Shown: piece by piece, positions 40,521 through 50,775 of the stretch
Position numbering within the stretch: the stretch's first letter is position 1
Layout: each line of letters begins with the position of its first letter
Position numbers and translations under genes: made by a program
Source: Saccharomyces paradoxus
Lineage: Eukaryota > Ascomycota > Saccharomycetes > Saccharomycetales > Saccharomycetaceae
DNA: 64,000 nucleotides
Assembly (NCBI RefSeq): GCF_002079055.1
Contig: NC_047491.1
Coordinates: 186,001 to 250,000, forward strand
Direction: 5' to 3'
Notes under the pieces: model-generated
What the model was told of the DNA's origin: nothing
The model's database searches: none
Seen by the model: only the letters and a program-made list of their open reading frames with translations

Positions 40521-42713
40521 ATGCAAGACGACCCCGAAAATTCGAAGCTGTACGACCTGCTGAATAGTCATCTGGACGTGCACGGTCGAAGTAGTGAAGA
40601 GCCGAGACAAACAGGTGACAGTAGGAGCCAGAGTAGCAGTAATACCGGCGAAAACGAGGATGATATAGCATTTACCGGCGGATTAAACGGCGGCACATTC
40701 GACTCAATGCTAGAGGCACTGCCCGATGATTTATATTTTACGGACTTCGTATCTCCTTTTACAGCAGCTGCCACGACCAGCGTCACCACCAAGACGGTCA
40801 AGGAAACTCTACCAGCTACCAATCATATGGAAGATGATATTGCAATGTTTGATTCACTTGCCACAACTCAGCCCATCGACATTGCCGCTTCTAACCAACA
40901 AAATGGTGAAATTGCACAACTTTGGGATTTTAACGTGGACCAATTCAACATGACGCCAAGCAACTCGAGCGGTTCTGCAACTATTAGTGCACCCAATAGC
41001 TTTACTTCTGATATACCGCAATACCATCACGGTTCGCTCGGCAATAGTGTCTCCAAATCTTCGTTGTTCCCGTACAATGCCAGCACATCCAACAGCAACA
41101 TCAATCAGCCATCTAATCCTATCAACAACAACTCGAGCACTAACGCGCAGTCACACCACTCGTTCAACATCTACAAGCTACAGAACAATAACTCATCTTC
41201 ATCTGCCATGAACATTGCCAATAATAATAACAGTAATAGCAATATTCAGCATCCTTTTTTGAAGAAAAATGATTCGATGGGGTTATCTTCATCCAACACA
41301 ACAAACTCTGTGAGAAAAAACTCACTTATTAAGCCAATGTCGTCCACGTCGCTGGCCAATTTTAAAAGAGCTGCCTCGGTATCTTCCAGTATATCAAATA
41401 TGGAACCATCGGGACAAAATAAAAAACCTCTGATACAATGTTTTAATTGTAAAACCTTTAAGACACCACTTTGGAGGAGAAGCCCAGAGGGGAACACTCT
41501 TTGCAATGCGTGCGGTCTTTTCCAAAAATTACATGGTACCATGAGGCCATTATCTTTAAAATCGGACGTTATCAAAAAGAGAATTTCGAAGAAAAGGGCC
41601 AAACAAACAGACTCGAACATTGGGCAAAATACTCCAAATGCACCTACAACCGCCTCGACGCCAGTGACTACTACAAATGCCAAACCCATACGATCGAGGA
41701 AAAAATCACTACAGCAAAACTCTTTATCTAGAGTAATACCTGAAGAAATCATCAGTGATAACATCAGTAATACCAATAATATCCTTAACGTAAATAGAGG
41801 AGGCTATAACTTCAACTCAGTTCCCTCTCCAGTCCTCATGAACAGCCAATCATATAATAACAGTAACGCAAATTTTAATGGAGCAAGCAATGCAAATTTG
41901 AATTCTAATAACTTAATGCGTCACAATTCAAATACTGTTACTCCTAACTTTAGAAGGTCCTCAAGACGAAGTAGTACTTCATCGAACACCTCGAGCTCTA
42001 GCAAATCTTCATCCAGGTCTGTTGTTCCGATATTACCAAAACCTTCTCCTAATAGTGCGAATTCACAGCAGTTCAACATGAACATGAACCTAATGAATAC
42101 AACAAATAACAAAAGTGCAGGAAATAGTGTCGCATCTTCACCAAGAATTATATCGTCCGCAAACTTTAACTCAAATAGCCCTCTACAACAGAATCTATTA
42201 TCAAGTTCTTTCCAACGACAAGGAATGAATATACCAAGAAGAAAGATGTCACGCAACGCATCATACTCCTCATCGTTTATGGCTGCGTCTTTACAACAAC
42301 TGCATGAACAGCAACAAGTGGACGTGAATTCTAACACAAACACGAATTCCAATAGACAGAATTGGAATGCAAGCAATAGCGTTTCTGCAAACTCAAGATC
42401 GTCAAATTTTGTCACCCAAAAACCAAATTTTGATATTTTCAACACTCCTGTAGATTCGCCGAGTGTTTCAAGACCTTCTTCAAGAAAATCACATACTTCA
42501 TTGTTATCGCAACAATTGCAAAACTCAGAATCGAATTCGTTTACTTCGAATCACAAATATAGCAATAGACTTTCAAGTGATTCTACTTCACCTATCAAAT
42601 ATGAAGCAGATGCGAGTACAGGCGGAAAAATTAGTGAGGATAATTCCACAAAGGGATCTAAAGAAAGTTCAGCAATTGCTGACGAATTGGATTGGTTAAA
42701 GTTTGGCATATGA
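40521..42713 (+). CDS. GLN3: GATA transcription activator Gln3
   Basis: Gln3 activates nitrogen-catabolite genes when good nitrogen sources run out; Ure2 and TORC1 keep it in the cytoplasm otherwise. The 730-residue length equals S. cerevisiae. A single GATA zinc finger begins at C307 ([16 protein letters not shown], then LCNACGLF), followed by a basic tail with [11 protein letters not shown]. The N-terminal third has acidic and aromatic segments of an activation domain; the rest is Asn/Ser-rich. The C-terminus ends [10 protein letters not shown], matching my memory of the family. Confidence 0.97.
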   Translation: MQDDPENSKLYDLLNSHLDVHGRSSEEPRQTGDSRSQSSSNTGENEDDIAFTGGLNGGTFDSMLEALPDDLYFTDFVSPFTAAATTSVTTKTVKETLPATNHMEDDIAMFDSLATTQPIDIAASNQQNGEIAQLWDFNVDQFNMTPSNSSGSATISAPNSFTSDIPQYHHGSLGNSVSKSSLFPYNASTSNSNINQPSNPINNNSSTNAQSHHSFNIYKLQNNNSSSSAMNIANNNNSNSNIQHPFLKKNDSMGLSSSNTTNSVRKNSLIKPMSSTSLANFKRAASVSSSISNMEPSGQNKKPLIQCFNCKTFKTPLWRRSPEGNTLCNACGLFQKLHGTMRPLSLKSDVIKKRISKKRAKQTDSNIGQNTPNAPTTASTPVTTTNAKPIRSRKKSLQQNSLSRVIPEEIISDNISNTNNILNVNRGGYNFNSVPSPVLMNSQSYNNSNANFNGASNANLNSNNLMRHNSNTVTPNFRRSSRRSSTSSNTSSSSKSSSRSVVPILPKPSPNSANSQQFNMNMNLMNTTNNKSAGNSVASSPRIISSANFNSNSPLQQNLLSSSFQRQGMNIPRRKMSRNASYSSSFMAASLQQLHEQQQVDVNSNTNTNSNRQNWNASNSVSANSRSSNFVTQKPNFDIFNTPVDSPSVSRPSSRKSHTSLLSQQLQNSESNSFTSNHKYSNRLSSDSTSPIKYEADASTGGKISEDNSTKGSKESSAIADELDWLKFGI

Positions 42714-43192
42714 CCGCGTATTATCGTTACCATTATTCTTCTTATGTTAATAATTACTGGACGGTTGCATTGATAGATTTTTGTTACCTCTGACCACAAT
42801 CCTCAGTATTGGTATTATTCGTTTTGCTATTTTCAGATCAAATTACTTGTAAAAAAAAGAAATGGTAATATATTGGCATTGAACACTGGCTGTTCTATTT
42901 GTATTACTTTTATGTAGACATATATTATTAGGAATTTGTAATATCACTCTAATTATTATTTGGTATTCTTTCTTACTCTTCCCTGTTTCTTCTATCTATG
43001 CTCACTATCTCTTTCTTTTTTTAAACGGCCCTTTTTTTATTGTCATTTTCTTTTTCTTATAAGGCCACAATTGAATGATTCAACTAACACTTCAAAGACA
43101 AATAAACAAACAATTTATATGATGTGTCCAAATTACTGACAGTTTTTGTTGTACTATACCTACTAGTAAACATCTTGATACTGCACAACAAA
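42714..43192. other. GLN3 3' flank and YEN1 promoter
   Basis: This 479-bp gap between two plus-strand genes is AT-rich, with several T runs near 43010-43060. A five-codon upstream ORF (ATG at 43122) precedes YEN1. The YEN1 frame itself is open upstream to 43124 but starts there with GTG. No gene is seen. Confidence 0.5.
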
Positions 43193-45478
43193 ATGGGTGT
43201 CCCACAAATATGGGAATTTTTAAAGCCGTATCTTCAAGATTCCAGAATTCCGTTACGAAAATTTGTCATAGACTTTAATAAATCGCAAAAAAGACCTCCA
43301 AGAATCGCAATTGACGCGTATGGATGGCTGTTTGAATGTGGATTCATCCAGAATACAGATATAAGAACCAGATCCAGATCCAGATCAAGGTCAACGAGTC
43401 CTATGCGATCACCGCGGGAAACTAACATTGACAGTAGTCAAGAGTACCATGGCAACAGAGGCTATACTACTACAGGAAAGGCTGTGTTAAACTTCATATC
43501 TCGATTGAAGGAACTACTGAGCTTGAATGTGGAATTCTTACTCGTATTTGATGGAATCATGAAACCCTCCTTTAAAAGGAAATTTAACCAGGAACATAAC
43601 GCTACTTGTTATAATGACGAAAAAGAGTACTATTTAAATTGGGAACAGCATGTCAAAAATCATGAAGTTTATGGCAATTGTCAAGGGTTGATAGCGCCAT
43701 CCGACCCGGAATTCATTACTCTTGTACGGAAATTATTGGACTTGATGAACATTTCATATGTACTCGCATGTGGAGAGGGAGAAGCCCAGTGCGTTTGGTT
43801 GCAAGTTTCTGGAACTGTGGATTTCATTTTAAGTAACGATTCAGATACCCTCGTGTTTGGAGGGGGGAAAATTCTGAAAAACTACTCGAAGTTCTACGAT
43901 GATTTTGGCCCAACTTCAATAACTTCTCACAGTCCTAGTAGACATTACGATAGTAAAGAACCTTTTGTTACTGTTATAGATCTACCCAGAATTAATCAAG
44001 TAGCACACATGAAGTTCGATCGCCTGTCTCTCTTGTTTTTCAGCGTGCTATTAGGTGCTGATTACAATCGTGGAATTAAGGGGTTAGGTAAAAGCAAATC
44101 TTTACAATTGGCTCAATGCAAGGACCCTAACTTTTCCATGGAATTTTATGACATTTTCAAAGATTTCAAGGTAGAAGACTCGAATTCAGAGAGTTTAAGA
44201 AAGTCTCGGTATAGAACATTTCAAAAAAGATTATACTCATATTGCAAGAATCATTCTGTCAAGCTATTTGGGAGAAATTATTCTGTTTTATTGAATCAAG
44301 GTTCATTTGAAGGTTGGCCATCAACTGTCGCAATTATGCACTATTTCCACCCCATTGTCCAACCGTATTTCGATGAAAAAGTTCTCAGTAATAAATACAT
44401 AAATATGTCTGGAAACAGAAACTACAGAAGCTTAAATTTCAATGAATTGAAATATTTTTTACAAAGTTTGAATTTGCCTCAAATTTCTAGCTTCGATAAA
44501 TGGTTCCATGATTCTATACACGAGATGTTTCTATTAAGAGAATTTCTATCATATGATGAGTCTGATAGTATAGGCAAAGGTTACATGAGGATTACTGAAG
44601 AAAAAACGGTGAGCATAGACGGTGACAAATTTCAAATTTCATGTTTTAAAGTACGGTATACGACCTTCTTGCCTAATATACCCATTTCTTCTCAATCCCC
44701 TTTGAAGCGCAATAATTCTCCTAGCAGGAGCAAGAGCCCCACACGACGTCAAATGGATATAATGGAACACCCTAATAGTTTTTGGTTACCCAAGCATTTA
44801 ATACCTCAATCGCATCCATTGGTAATTCATTATTATGAAACACAGCAAATTGCACTCAGGAAAAAAGAAAAGAAAGGTAAAAAAACGATCAAGACTCGGC
44901 CATTGCAGAAGAATAACTTGGATGAGTTTTTAAGAATGCATACATCGCCAATTAAGAATATCGAAAAGGTGGGCGAATCGAGGAAACGAATCCTGGAACC
45001 TGTAAAAAAGAAGCTTTTTGTAGATGCAGACGAAGACACAAGCCTGGAAGAAATACCAGCCCCCATAATATCAACCGTCACAGATGAGCACACCGATGAT
45101 GGCGATGATTCATTGATTTTTGTTGATGAGGTTACAAGTAGCCAAACAGTTTTAGATAATTCACCCGGTAAGAGACTTCGGGATCTCATGCATGGTGATG
45201 AGGTTGAAATTGAGAAGGACATAATAGAAATATCACCAATGAAAAAGTCAAGAACTAGTATAGATGAGAAAAAATCCTCAGCGTCCGAATTGAAGTCGAA
45301 CTTAAGTTCCGCAGCCAATATTCATCTGCAAAGTACCGAGATGTTGCCCCCAAATTTGACCAGTTTAAGGTTAGAAAGAGAGCACTCATCTGTCCTTGAC
45401 CAGCTTGTCACAGACGCCCAAGATACATTCGACCAGTTTGTAGCTTGTGACAGTGACAGCAGTAGTAACATTGAATGA
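43193..45478 (+). CDS. YEN1: Holliday junction resolvase Yen1
   Basis: Yen1 (the GEN1 homolog) is a Rad2/XPG-family nuclease that cuts Holliday junctions in anaphase. Cdk phosphorylation keeps it inactive and cytoplasmic until then. The 761-residue protein has the XPG N domain (MGVPQIWEFLKPYLQ, IDAYGWL near 41) and the I domain with ACGEGEAQCVWL, catalytic Glu at 195 and 197. A helix-hairpin-helix segment lies near LLGADYNRGIKGLG. The C-terminal third is basic with several SP sites. An RS dipeptide run (RSRSRSRS) between the N and I domains explains the two extra residues over S. cerevisiae (759). Confidence 0.95.
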   Translation: MGVPQIWEFLKPYLQDSRIPLRKFVIDFNKSQKRPPRIAIDAYGWLFECGFIQNTDIRTRSRSRSRSTSPMRSPRETNIDSSQEYHGNRGYTTTGKAVLNFISRLKELLSLNVEFLLVFDGIMKPSFKRKFNQEHNATCYNDEKEYYLNWEQHVKNHEVYGNCQGLIAPSDPEFITLVRKLLDLMNISYVLACGEGEAQCVWLQVSGTVDFILSNDSDTLVFGGGKILKNYSKFYDDFGPTSITSHSPSRHYDSKEPFVTVIDLPRINQVAHMKFDRLSLLFFSVLLGADYNRGIKGLGKSKSLQLAQCKDPNFSMEFYDIFKDFKVEDSNSESLRKSRYRTFQKRLYSYCKNHSVKLFGRNYSVLLNQGSFEGWPSTVAIMHYFHPIVQPYFDEKVLSNKYINMSGNRNYRSLNFNELKYFLQSLNLPQISSFDKWFHDSIHEMFLLREFLSYDESDSIGKGYMRITEEKTVSIDGDKFQISCFKVRYTTFLPNIPISSQSPLKRNNSPSRSKSPTRRQMDIMEHPNSFWLPKHLIPQSHPLVIHYYETQQIALRKKEKKGKKTIKTRPLQKNNLDEFLRMHTSPIKNIEKVGESRKRILEPVKKKLFVDADEDTSLEEIPAPIISTVTDEHTDDGDDSLIFVDEVTSSQTVLDNSPGKRLRDLMHGDEVEIEKDIIEISPMKKSRTSIDEKKSSASELKSNLSSAANIHLQSTEMLPPNLTSLRLEREHSSVLDQLVTDAQDTFDQFVACDSDSSSNIE

Positions 45479-45665
45479 GTTGATGGCCACAGCATTAAAA
45501 AGTCCGCCACCACAGTTAATCGCGCCGAAAATGAGGGAGCTGCGATGAGTAAAAAGAAGGGCATATATAAACAAGAGTAGACAGAGACACATTTTTCAAA
45601 TATCATATAGGTTTAATCTGAAAGACAGTAAAACTTCAAAAACTCAATAAATAAATTTGTTGGCC

Positions 45666-46220
45666 ATGTCATCACTTATTTCCAAAACTATTAAGTACGA
45701 CCCAGCGAAGGATAAATTAATCACATTAGCATGTGGGTGCTTTTGGGGTACAGAGCACATTTATAGGAAGTACTTGAATGACCGTATAGTGGATTGTAAA
45801 GTAGGCTATGCTAATGGGGAAGAGTCTAAAAAGGATAGCCCTTCTAGTGTCTCGTATAAAAGAGTCTGTGGCGGTGATACGGAATTTGCGGAGGTTCTGC
45901 AAGTATCCTATAATCCCAAAGTGATAACTCTGAAAGAATTAACGGATTTTTTCTTTAGAATCCATGATCCCACCACATCTAATTCACAAGGACCTGATCA
46001 GGGTACGCAGTACCGTAGTGGATTGTTTGCTCATTCAGATGCGGATTTAAAAGAATTAACTAAAATAAAGGCAGAATGGCAACCAAAATGGGGTAATAAG
46101 ATTGCCACAGTTATTGAGCCAATCAAGAACTTTTACGATGCTGAAGAATACCACCAGCTGTACCTGGATAAGAATCCACAGGGGTATGCATGCCCTACTC
46201 ATTATTTAAGAGACATTTAG
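45666..46220 (+). CDS. MXR1: Methionine-S-sulfoxide reductase
   Basis: Mxr1 (MsrA) reduces methionine-S-sulfoxide in proteins and free methionine, using thioredoxin. The 184-residue protein has the catalytic motif GCFWGTEH with Cys25 and the conserved YANGEE, HDPTTSNSQGPDQGTQYRS and YHQLYL segments. The frame extends three codons upstream through TTG codons, but the ATG of MSSLISKT at 45666 gives the S. cerevisiae length. The gap from YEN1 is 187 bp. Confidence 0.97.
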   Translation: MSSLISKTIKYDPAKDKLITLACGCFWGTEHIYRKYLNDRIVDCKVGYANGEESKKDSPSSVSYKRVCGGDTEFAEVLQVSYNPKVITLKELTDFFFRIHDPTTSNSQGPDQGTQYRSGLFAHSDADLKELTKIKAEWQPKWGNKIATVIEPIKNFYDAEEYHQLYLDKNPQGYACPTHYLRDI

Positions 46221-46495
46221 CTTCTTAACTTTAATGTATGTAACCTTATTTGTGAGGAAAAGCCAAGCGCATGAATGAAATATTTACTGTTGAAGAATTT
46301 ATTATATATATAGGTATACAGGATCTATCTTTTCGATAACGTAACCCATTATCAAATGTAGCATTGTGATAGGGTCGTTAGCTGTTGTTTTTATATTTGC
46401 CATTTATTTTTGATGTTTTTTGATGATCAAACCGTTGAGTCTTTGAACATTAAAAAATAGGGAGAAAGAAGAACTGAAATGAAACCTGAATTGAA
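46221..46495. other. Convergent gap MXR1/SAH1
   Basis: A 275-bp gap between converging genes. It is AT-rich, holds both 3' UTRs and shows no gene. Confidence 0.5.
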
Positions 46496-47845
46496 TCAGT
46501 ATCTGTAGTGGTCAGCTTTAAATGGACCTTCTTCTGGGATACCCAAGTATTCAGATTGGACTGCGCTCAACTTAGTCAATCTAACACCCAAGTTGCCCAA
46601 GTGGAACTTAGCAACAGCTTCGTCCAAGATCTTTGGCAAAACATGCACGCCAACTTCGAATGGGCCAGTCTTTTGGAATTCAATGTGCTTTTCTCTGAAG
46701 GACTTATCGTTAGACTTGAACAAAGCAATTTGAGCTAAGACTTGGTTGGAGAATGAACAAGACATAACAAAAGAGGAGTGACCAGTAGCACAACCTAGGT
46801 TAACCAATCTACCGTTAGCCAACAAGATGACGTGTCTACCGGAAGACAACAAGTAACGATCAACTTGTGGTTTGATGTTAATACATTCCTTAGCGTTAGC
46901 CTTTAACCAAGCGACATCGATTTCGATATCGAAATGGCCGATATTACAAACAATGGCATCTTCTGGCATGTTGATGAAATGTTCACCATTGATGATATCC
47001 CTACAACCAGTGGTGGTAACAAAAACTTGACCAACGTGGGATGCATCTTCCATAGTAACAACTTGGTAGCCTTCCATAGCAGCTTGTAGAGCGTTGATTG
47101 GGTCAATTTCGGTAACTAAGACACGAGCACCCATTCCTCTTAAGGCAGCAGCACAACCCTTACCGACATCACCGTAACCGGCAACAACAGCAACCTTACC
47201 AGCCAACATGACATCAGTGGCTCTCTTAATACCGTCAACCAAGGATTCTCTACAGCCGTACAAGTTGTCGAACTTGGACTTAGTGACAGAATCGTTAACG
47301 TTGATGGCAGGAACCTTTAACTTACCTTCTTTGACCATTCTGTATAAGTGGTGAACACCAGTGGTTGTTTCTTCGGAAAGACCGAAACAGTCTTCCAACA
47401 TTTCTGGGTGCTTTTCATGAACTAAAGTGGTCAAATCACCACCATCATCCAAGATCAAGTTCAATTTCTTGTTGTCCTTGAAAGCGAACAATTGTTGTTC
47501 AATACACCACAAATATTCTTCCTCAGTTTCACCCTTCCAGGCAAAAACTGGGACACCGGAAGCGGCAATAGCAGCAGCGGCATGGTCTTGAGTCGAGTAG
47601 ATGTTACAAGAAGACCAGGTAACTTCAGCACCCAAAGCGACCAAAGTTTCAATCAAAACAGCAGTTTGGATGGTCATATGCAAACAACCGGCAACACGGG
47701 CACCTTTCAAAGGTTGGACGTCACCGTAGGCCTTTCTGATGGCCATCAAACCAGGCATTTCATGTTCAGCCAATTCGATTTCCTTTCTACCGAAGGCAGC
47801 TAGAGAGATATCGGCGATTTTGTAGTTTTGAGCTGGAGCAGACAT
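46496..47845 (-). CDS. SAH1: S-adenosyl-L-homocysteine hydrolase
   Basis: Sah1 splits S-adenosylhomocysteine into adenosine and homocysteine, removing the product inhibitor of methyltransferases and feeding the methionine cycle. The 449-residue protein carries the family segments [17 protein letters not shown] and [20 protein letters not shown]. The NAD-binding loop is [16 protein letters not shown], and the C-terminus ends KADHYRY. Codon choice is very strongly biased, as for an abundant enzyme. A Cbf1-type CACGTG site lies about 240 bp upstream. Confidence 0.98.
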   Translation of the reverse strand: MSAPAQNYKIADISLAAFGRKEIELAEHEMPGLMAIRKAYGDVQPLKGARVAGCLHMTIQTAVLIETLVALGAEVTWSSCNIYSTQDHAAAAIAASGVPVFAWKGETEEEYLWCIEQQLFAFKDNKKLNLILDDGGDLTTLVHEKHPEMLEDCFGLSEETTTGVHHLYRMVKEGKLKVPAINVNDSVTKSKFDNLYGCRESLVDGIKRATDVMLAGKVAVVAGYGDVGKGCAAALRGMGARVLVTEIDPINALQAAMEGYQVVTMEDASHVGQVFVTTTGCRDIINGEHFINMPEDAIVCNIGHFDIEIDVAWLKANAKECINIKPQVDRYLLSSGRHVILLANGRLVNLGCATGHSSFVMSCSFSNQVLAQIALFKSNDKSFREKHIEFQKTGPFEVGVHVLPKILDEAVAKFHLGNLGVRLTKLSAVQSEYLGIPEEGPFKADHYRY

Positions 47846-48309
47846 TAGGAATTGTTCTTTTTGTCAGTTGAGTTACTCTAAAGATAAAAGGATTTTCAGA
47901 AAGGAAGGGAAATAAATGAAGATTCGGAACTATGTAGGTAATAAACCACGTTACTAAATAAGAGATTGGAAAATCTAAAATACGGCTTCGAGGTCGTTTA
48001 ATTTTCTTTTTCCTCTGAAAATTTTCTTTCTTTTTCGGCCTTAGCCTGTGAAAATTTCGGCCGGAAAAAAAAATGAACCAACGAGATCACGTGCGCAGAG
48101 ATATCTGTAATAGAGAAGAATGGTAAGGACGTTGGTAATAATGAAGTGAAGGCCAATTGACAGATTTTTTGAGGAGCAATCATGAATGATAAACAGTTGC
48201 TGTTAAATAACATACGAAACGTTTGAATAAAGGTCGCTATAGGCATTATAAATAAATCAACTCTATATAATTTTTTTTTACAGGATATGCTTGCCCTTAT
48301 CCATCAGAA
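47846..48309. other. SAH1 promoter and ERG28 3' flank
   Basis: The 464-bp gap between two minus-strand genes holds the SAH1 promoter and the ERG28 terminator. The only site I can support is the CACGTG box at 48088-48093. No gene is seen. Confidence 0.5.
48086..48093 (+). promoter_or_regulatory. Cbf1 site upstream of SAH1
   Basis: ATCACGTG matches the preferred RTCACGTG form of the Cbf1 site, about 241-248 bp before SAH1. Cbf1 recruits Met4 to sulfur and methyl-cycle genes, so the site fits this gene. Confidence 0.65.
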
Positions 48310-48756
48310 TTACCAAGCAACACCGGTGTAGTATTCTCTTTGATTGTACATCCAAACCAAAGAGGTGGTTGAAACAACCAATGGACCCATGAACCCCTTT
48401 CCTAACTTACAAGTTCTGAAGATCAATAATTCGGAGCCAAAGTGGAAAAGGGCAACCATATAAGACATGAAGACTAATTCAAAAATGTGTGGTTCATTCA
48501 AGTACATAGCCCCATAGAATCTGATGACACAGGAAATAAAGGTCCAAGTACCGAATGTTCTTGCACTCAAATGGGTTGTTTCGGTTGGCTTTCTTTCGTA
48601 GACTTTACGTGTTAATTCCAAACCAGAAACATAAGTCTGGATGGAATTGAAGACGGATACAATGGAAATGAAAAGTAACCATTTTGGTAAGTAACCCTTT
48701 GGCATTGTTGCCAAGGTAGTCTTGGTTGTAGTTATTACGTCTTGGATGCTGAACAT
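48310..48756 (-). CDS. ERG28: Ergosterol biosynthesis scaffold Erg28
   Basis: Erg28 is a small ER membrane protein that holds the C-4 demethylation enzymes (Erg25, Erg26, Erg27) and Erg6 together. The 148-residue protein shows four hydrophobic segments (about 25-45, 66-90, 95-115, 120-138) and the family signature TYVSGLELTRKVY. Length equals S. cerevisiae. Possible Upc2/Ecm22 and Hap1 sites lie upstream. Confidence 0.96.
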   Translation of the reverse strand: MFSIQDVITTTKTTLATMPKGYLPKWLLFISIVSVFNSIQTYVSGLELTRKVYERKPTETTHLSARTFGTWTFISCVIRFYGAMYLNEPHIFELVFMSYMVALFHFGSELLIFRTCKLGKGFMGPLVVSTTSLVWMYNQREYYTGVAW

Positions 48757-49000
48757 TATCTGATAAGTTAGTGTACTCGATGTCTTTGATACTATAGTTT
48801 AGCTAGTGTCAAGAATATAAAAACTCTGAAATTAGTCAATATGCTTAGGTCAAAAATAGCAACAATAGTAAAGTAAAGCAACAGGCTTGTTTAGCTTAGT
48901 TTTATATACGGGGGTAGAGAATACAATGGATCGTACCTTTTTTTTATTTCCTGTTCGTTCCGTCTCAGAACGAAAAAATAAAAAAATAGAAGTTTCCTAT

Positions 49001-49012
49001 CGGTAATACCGT
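49001..49012 (+). promoter_or_regulatory. Hap1-like site upstream of ERG28
   Basis: CGGTAATACCGT fits the Hap1 pattern CGGNNNTANCGG at all but the last base. It lies about 250 bp before ERG28; Hap1 controls several sterol genes in response to heme and oxygen. Confidence 0.4.
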
Positions 49013-49027
49013 AAAGTTTAATTCAGT

Positions 49028-49034
49028 TCGTATA
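49028..49034 (+). promoter_or_regulatory. Sterol regulatory element upstream of ERG28
   Basis: TCGTATA is the core sterol element bound by Upc2 and Ecm22. It lies about 272-278 bp before the ERG28 ATG, next to the Hap1-like site, in the gap between ERG28 and the MEI4 stop. Confidence 0.55.
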
Positions 49035-49196
49035 AGATTAGGTTAATCATGGACAAGTCCGGAAAAAGCATTTTAATGCAGTTCTGTTGGGGAAGACGTT
49101 GTATTCACTGTACTTTTCGACTGAAGTCGCCGTCCCCAAACAGAATGAATTTTTGTATATTTGCGTTTTATAATGCGCCTCTTATTGAAAACGTAA

Positions 49197-50514
49197 TCAA
49201 ATATTTTCTGTCTTATTGAACCATCTTGACAATCGAAAGCGTGCTATCAAATTTCTTTCGGCCGTCATTAATAATGCCGCTTGTATATATGTCCTTTTCT
49301 TTTGTAGAGATATTTCATGTGCGGGAAATTTTTCCAGGAAGGCAGTTAAATGTTTCCATTCAATGCTTTCCAATGCTTCCAGCAATGATAGAATAACTAC
49401 CTTGACTATTTTCAATAGTCCCTTTAACTCTTTTTCGGGTATGCTACTTATTACACTGTAAAAGTTCTTTAAGTAGGATTTCTTCAAACCCATCTCTCTC
49501 TCAAGAAATATTCGACAGTATGCTTTTTTCTGGTTGATACATATCAGTTTATGCTTCGATAAAAATCTGATAAGTACATGTATTAGGCTTTCGACGATGG
49601 CTAGTATGTGATCAATTAATCTCAAAACAGATATGTATTCTGATATTTGTGGCTCAAGTGTTTGGTTTGTCTTGATTTTGGTCAGTTGAATGTTAATAAT
49701 AGAGTAAATTGTGGTAAAATGCAATGAACACAACAGCTTGTAGTCGACCTTATCGCTCAAATGGTTGCCATCTTCCTGGTCGTAAAATTTTTGAAGCCAT
49801 TTGGGATCGTTTTGGTTCTTCTTTAATAAAATTCTATTGAATAGAAATTTGGCAATGAAATTGAAAACATGAACGTCAACCAGCGTCCTCTTAAAAGAAG
49901 AATCAGAATCCAAGCGATGTGAATAGTGCGAAACGAACAGGACTTGAAATGTTTGAAATACTTGTGAAATTCCTTTGAGATCAATTCCTTTTGTCTTTAA
50001 ACTCAAGATTTTTAATAGAATTTTATATCTCGGTAAAAACCAGTTATTTATATCTGCAGTTGATATGTCTTGACTGAATGATTGCAGCTCTTTTAAATCG
50101 ATTGCGTCTTCGAAAGTTTTGCACTTATTCTGACAAATGAAATTGTAGATAGGTTCCAGATGAGCAAACAATGATTTATTGTTCAAAAATCCATTTTGGA
50201 AAGGCGCAACCCATTTGTATATTTGTTTTGAGTTTTCTCGTGGATTTATCTTCAGATTTTTCTCATTCCTGAGAGTACTTACATTTTCAACGTCCCCTCT
50301 CTTTCTTGAAAGAGTCTTCTTCCATAACGTAGGATTTCTGAATTGAATCAAAGCAAAACACTGTCATGTTATGAGAGTTGGAGGGGAGCACACCTCTCAC
50401 TTGCAGTTAGTAAAGAAGAAAATAGATCAACGATATGATAATTTTACGTACGATTATCCAATTAACTTCTGATGTTTCCTTCTGATCCATATGTTCCAAT
50501 TTGCCTCTACTCAT
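49197..50514 (-). CDS. MEI4: Meiotic recombination protein Mei4 (spliced)
   Basis: Mei4 works with Rec114 and Mer2 to trigger Spo11 double-strand breaks. The gene has two exons. Exon 1 (50452-50514) encodes 21 residues from MSRGKLEHMDQKE to VNWII. An intron of 91 nt (50361-50451) follows, then exon 2 (49197-50360) starting CFALIQFRNPTLW. The splice sites are GTACGT, branch TACTAAC and ACAG; all join in phase 0. The product is 408 residues, equal to S. cerevisiae Mei4. Exon 2 is mainly helical with no known enzymatic domain. A URS1 site lies about 93 bp before the ATG, consistent with Ume6 control. Confidence 0.94.
50361..50451 (-). other. MEI4 intron
   Basis: A 91-nt spliceosomal intron. The 5' site is GTACGT, the branch box TACTAAC lies at 50406-50412, and the 3' AG at 50361-50362 is 46 nt past the branch adenosine. 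A second CAG 19 nt downstream would break the reading frame. Confidence 0.9.
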
Positions 50515-50605
50515 GGTCTTATACTGCTAAGAAATATTTTTGGTGAAACCCTATTATGGCTGCAAGGTGTTTGTTATATTTGTTGTTACAATATATCGGA
50601 AATAA

Positions 50606-50615
50606 TTAGCCGCCC
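50606..50615 (+). promoter_or_regulatory. URS1 (Ume6) site upstream of MEI4
   Basis: TTAGCCGCCC contains the URS1 core TAGCCGCC, bound by Ume6, which represses early meiotic genes in vegetative cells. It lies 92-101 bp before the MEI4 ATG. Confidence 0.8.
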
Positions 50616-50775
50616 AGCGATATGTATGACGCGGATAGAAAATGAAAAGACGCATGTACATAGTAAAATAAATCATTTGAACGTAAATAATTTTACAGAG
50701 GGAAACGTTAAAGAAGAAAAGTTAAACTAATGTAATGAAAATGGGGGATTCACAAAAGAAATATGTGGGAAAGTT

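Noticed and set aside
41246-42445. Two long minus-strand frames (174-176 codons) antisense to GLN3
   Set aside because: They arise from the Asn/Ser-rich codons of GLN3 and have no domain or homology that I recognise.
43124-43192. N-terminal hydrophobic extension of YEN1
   Set aside because: It starts at GTG, not ATG. The Rad2/XPG family needs MGVPQIW at the very N-terminus for catalysis.
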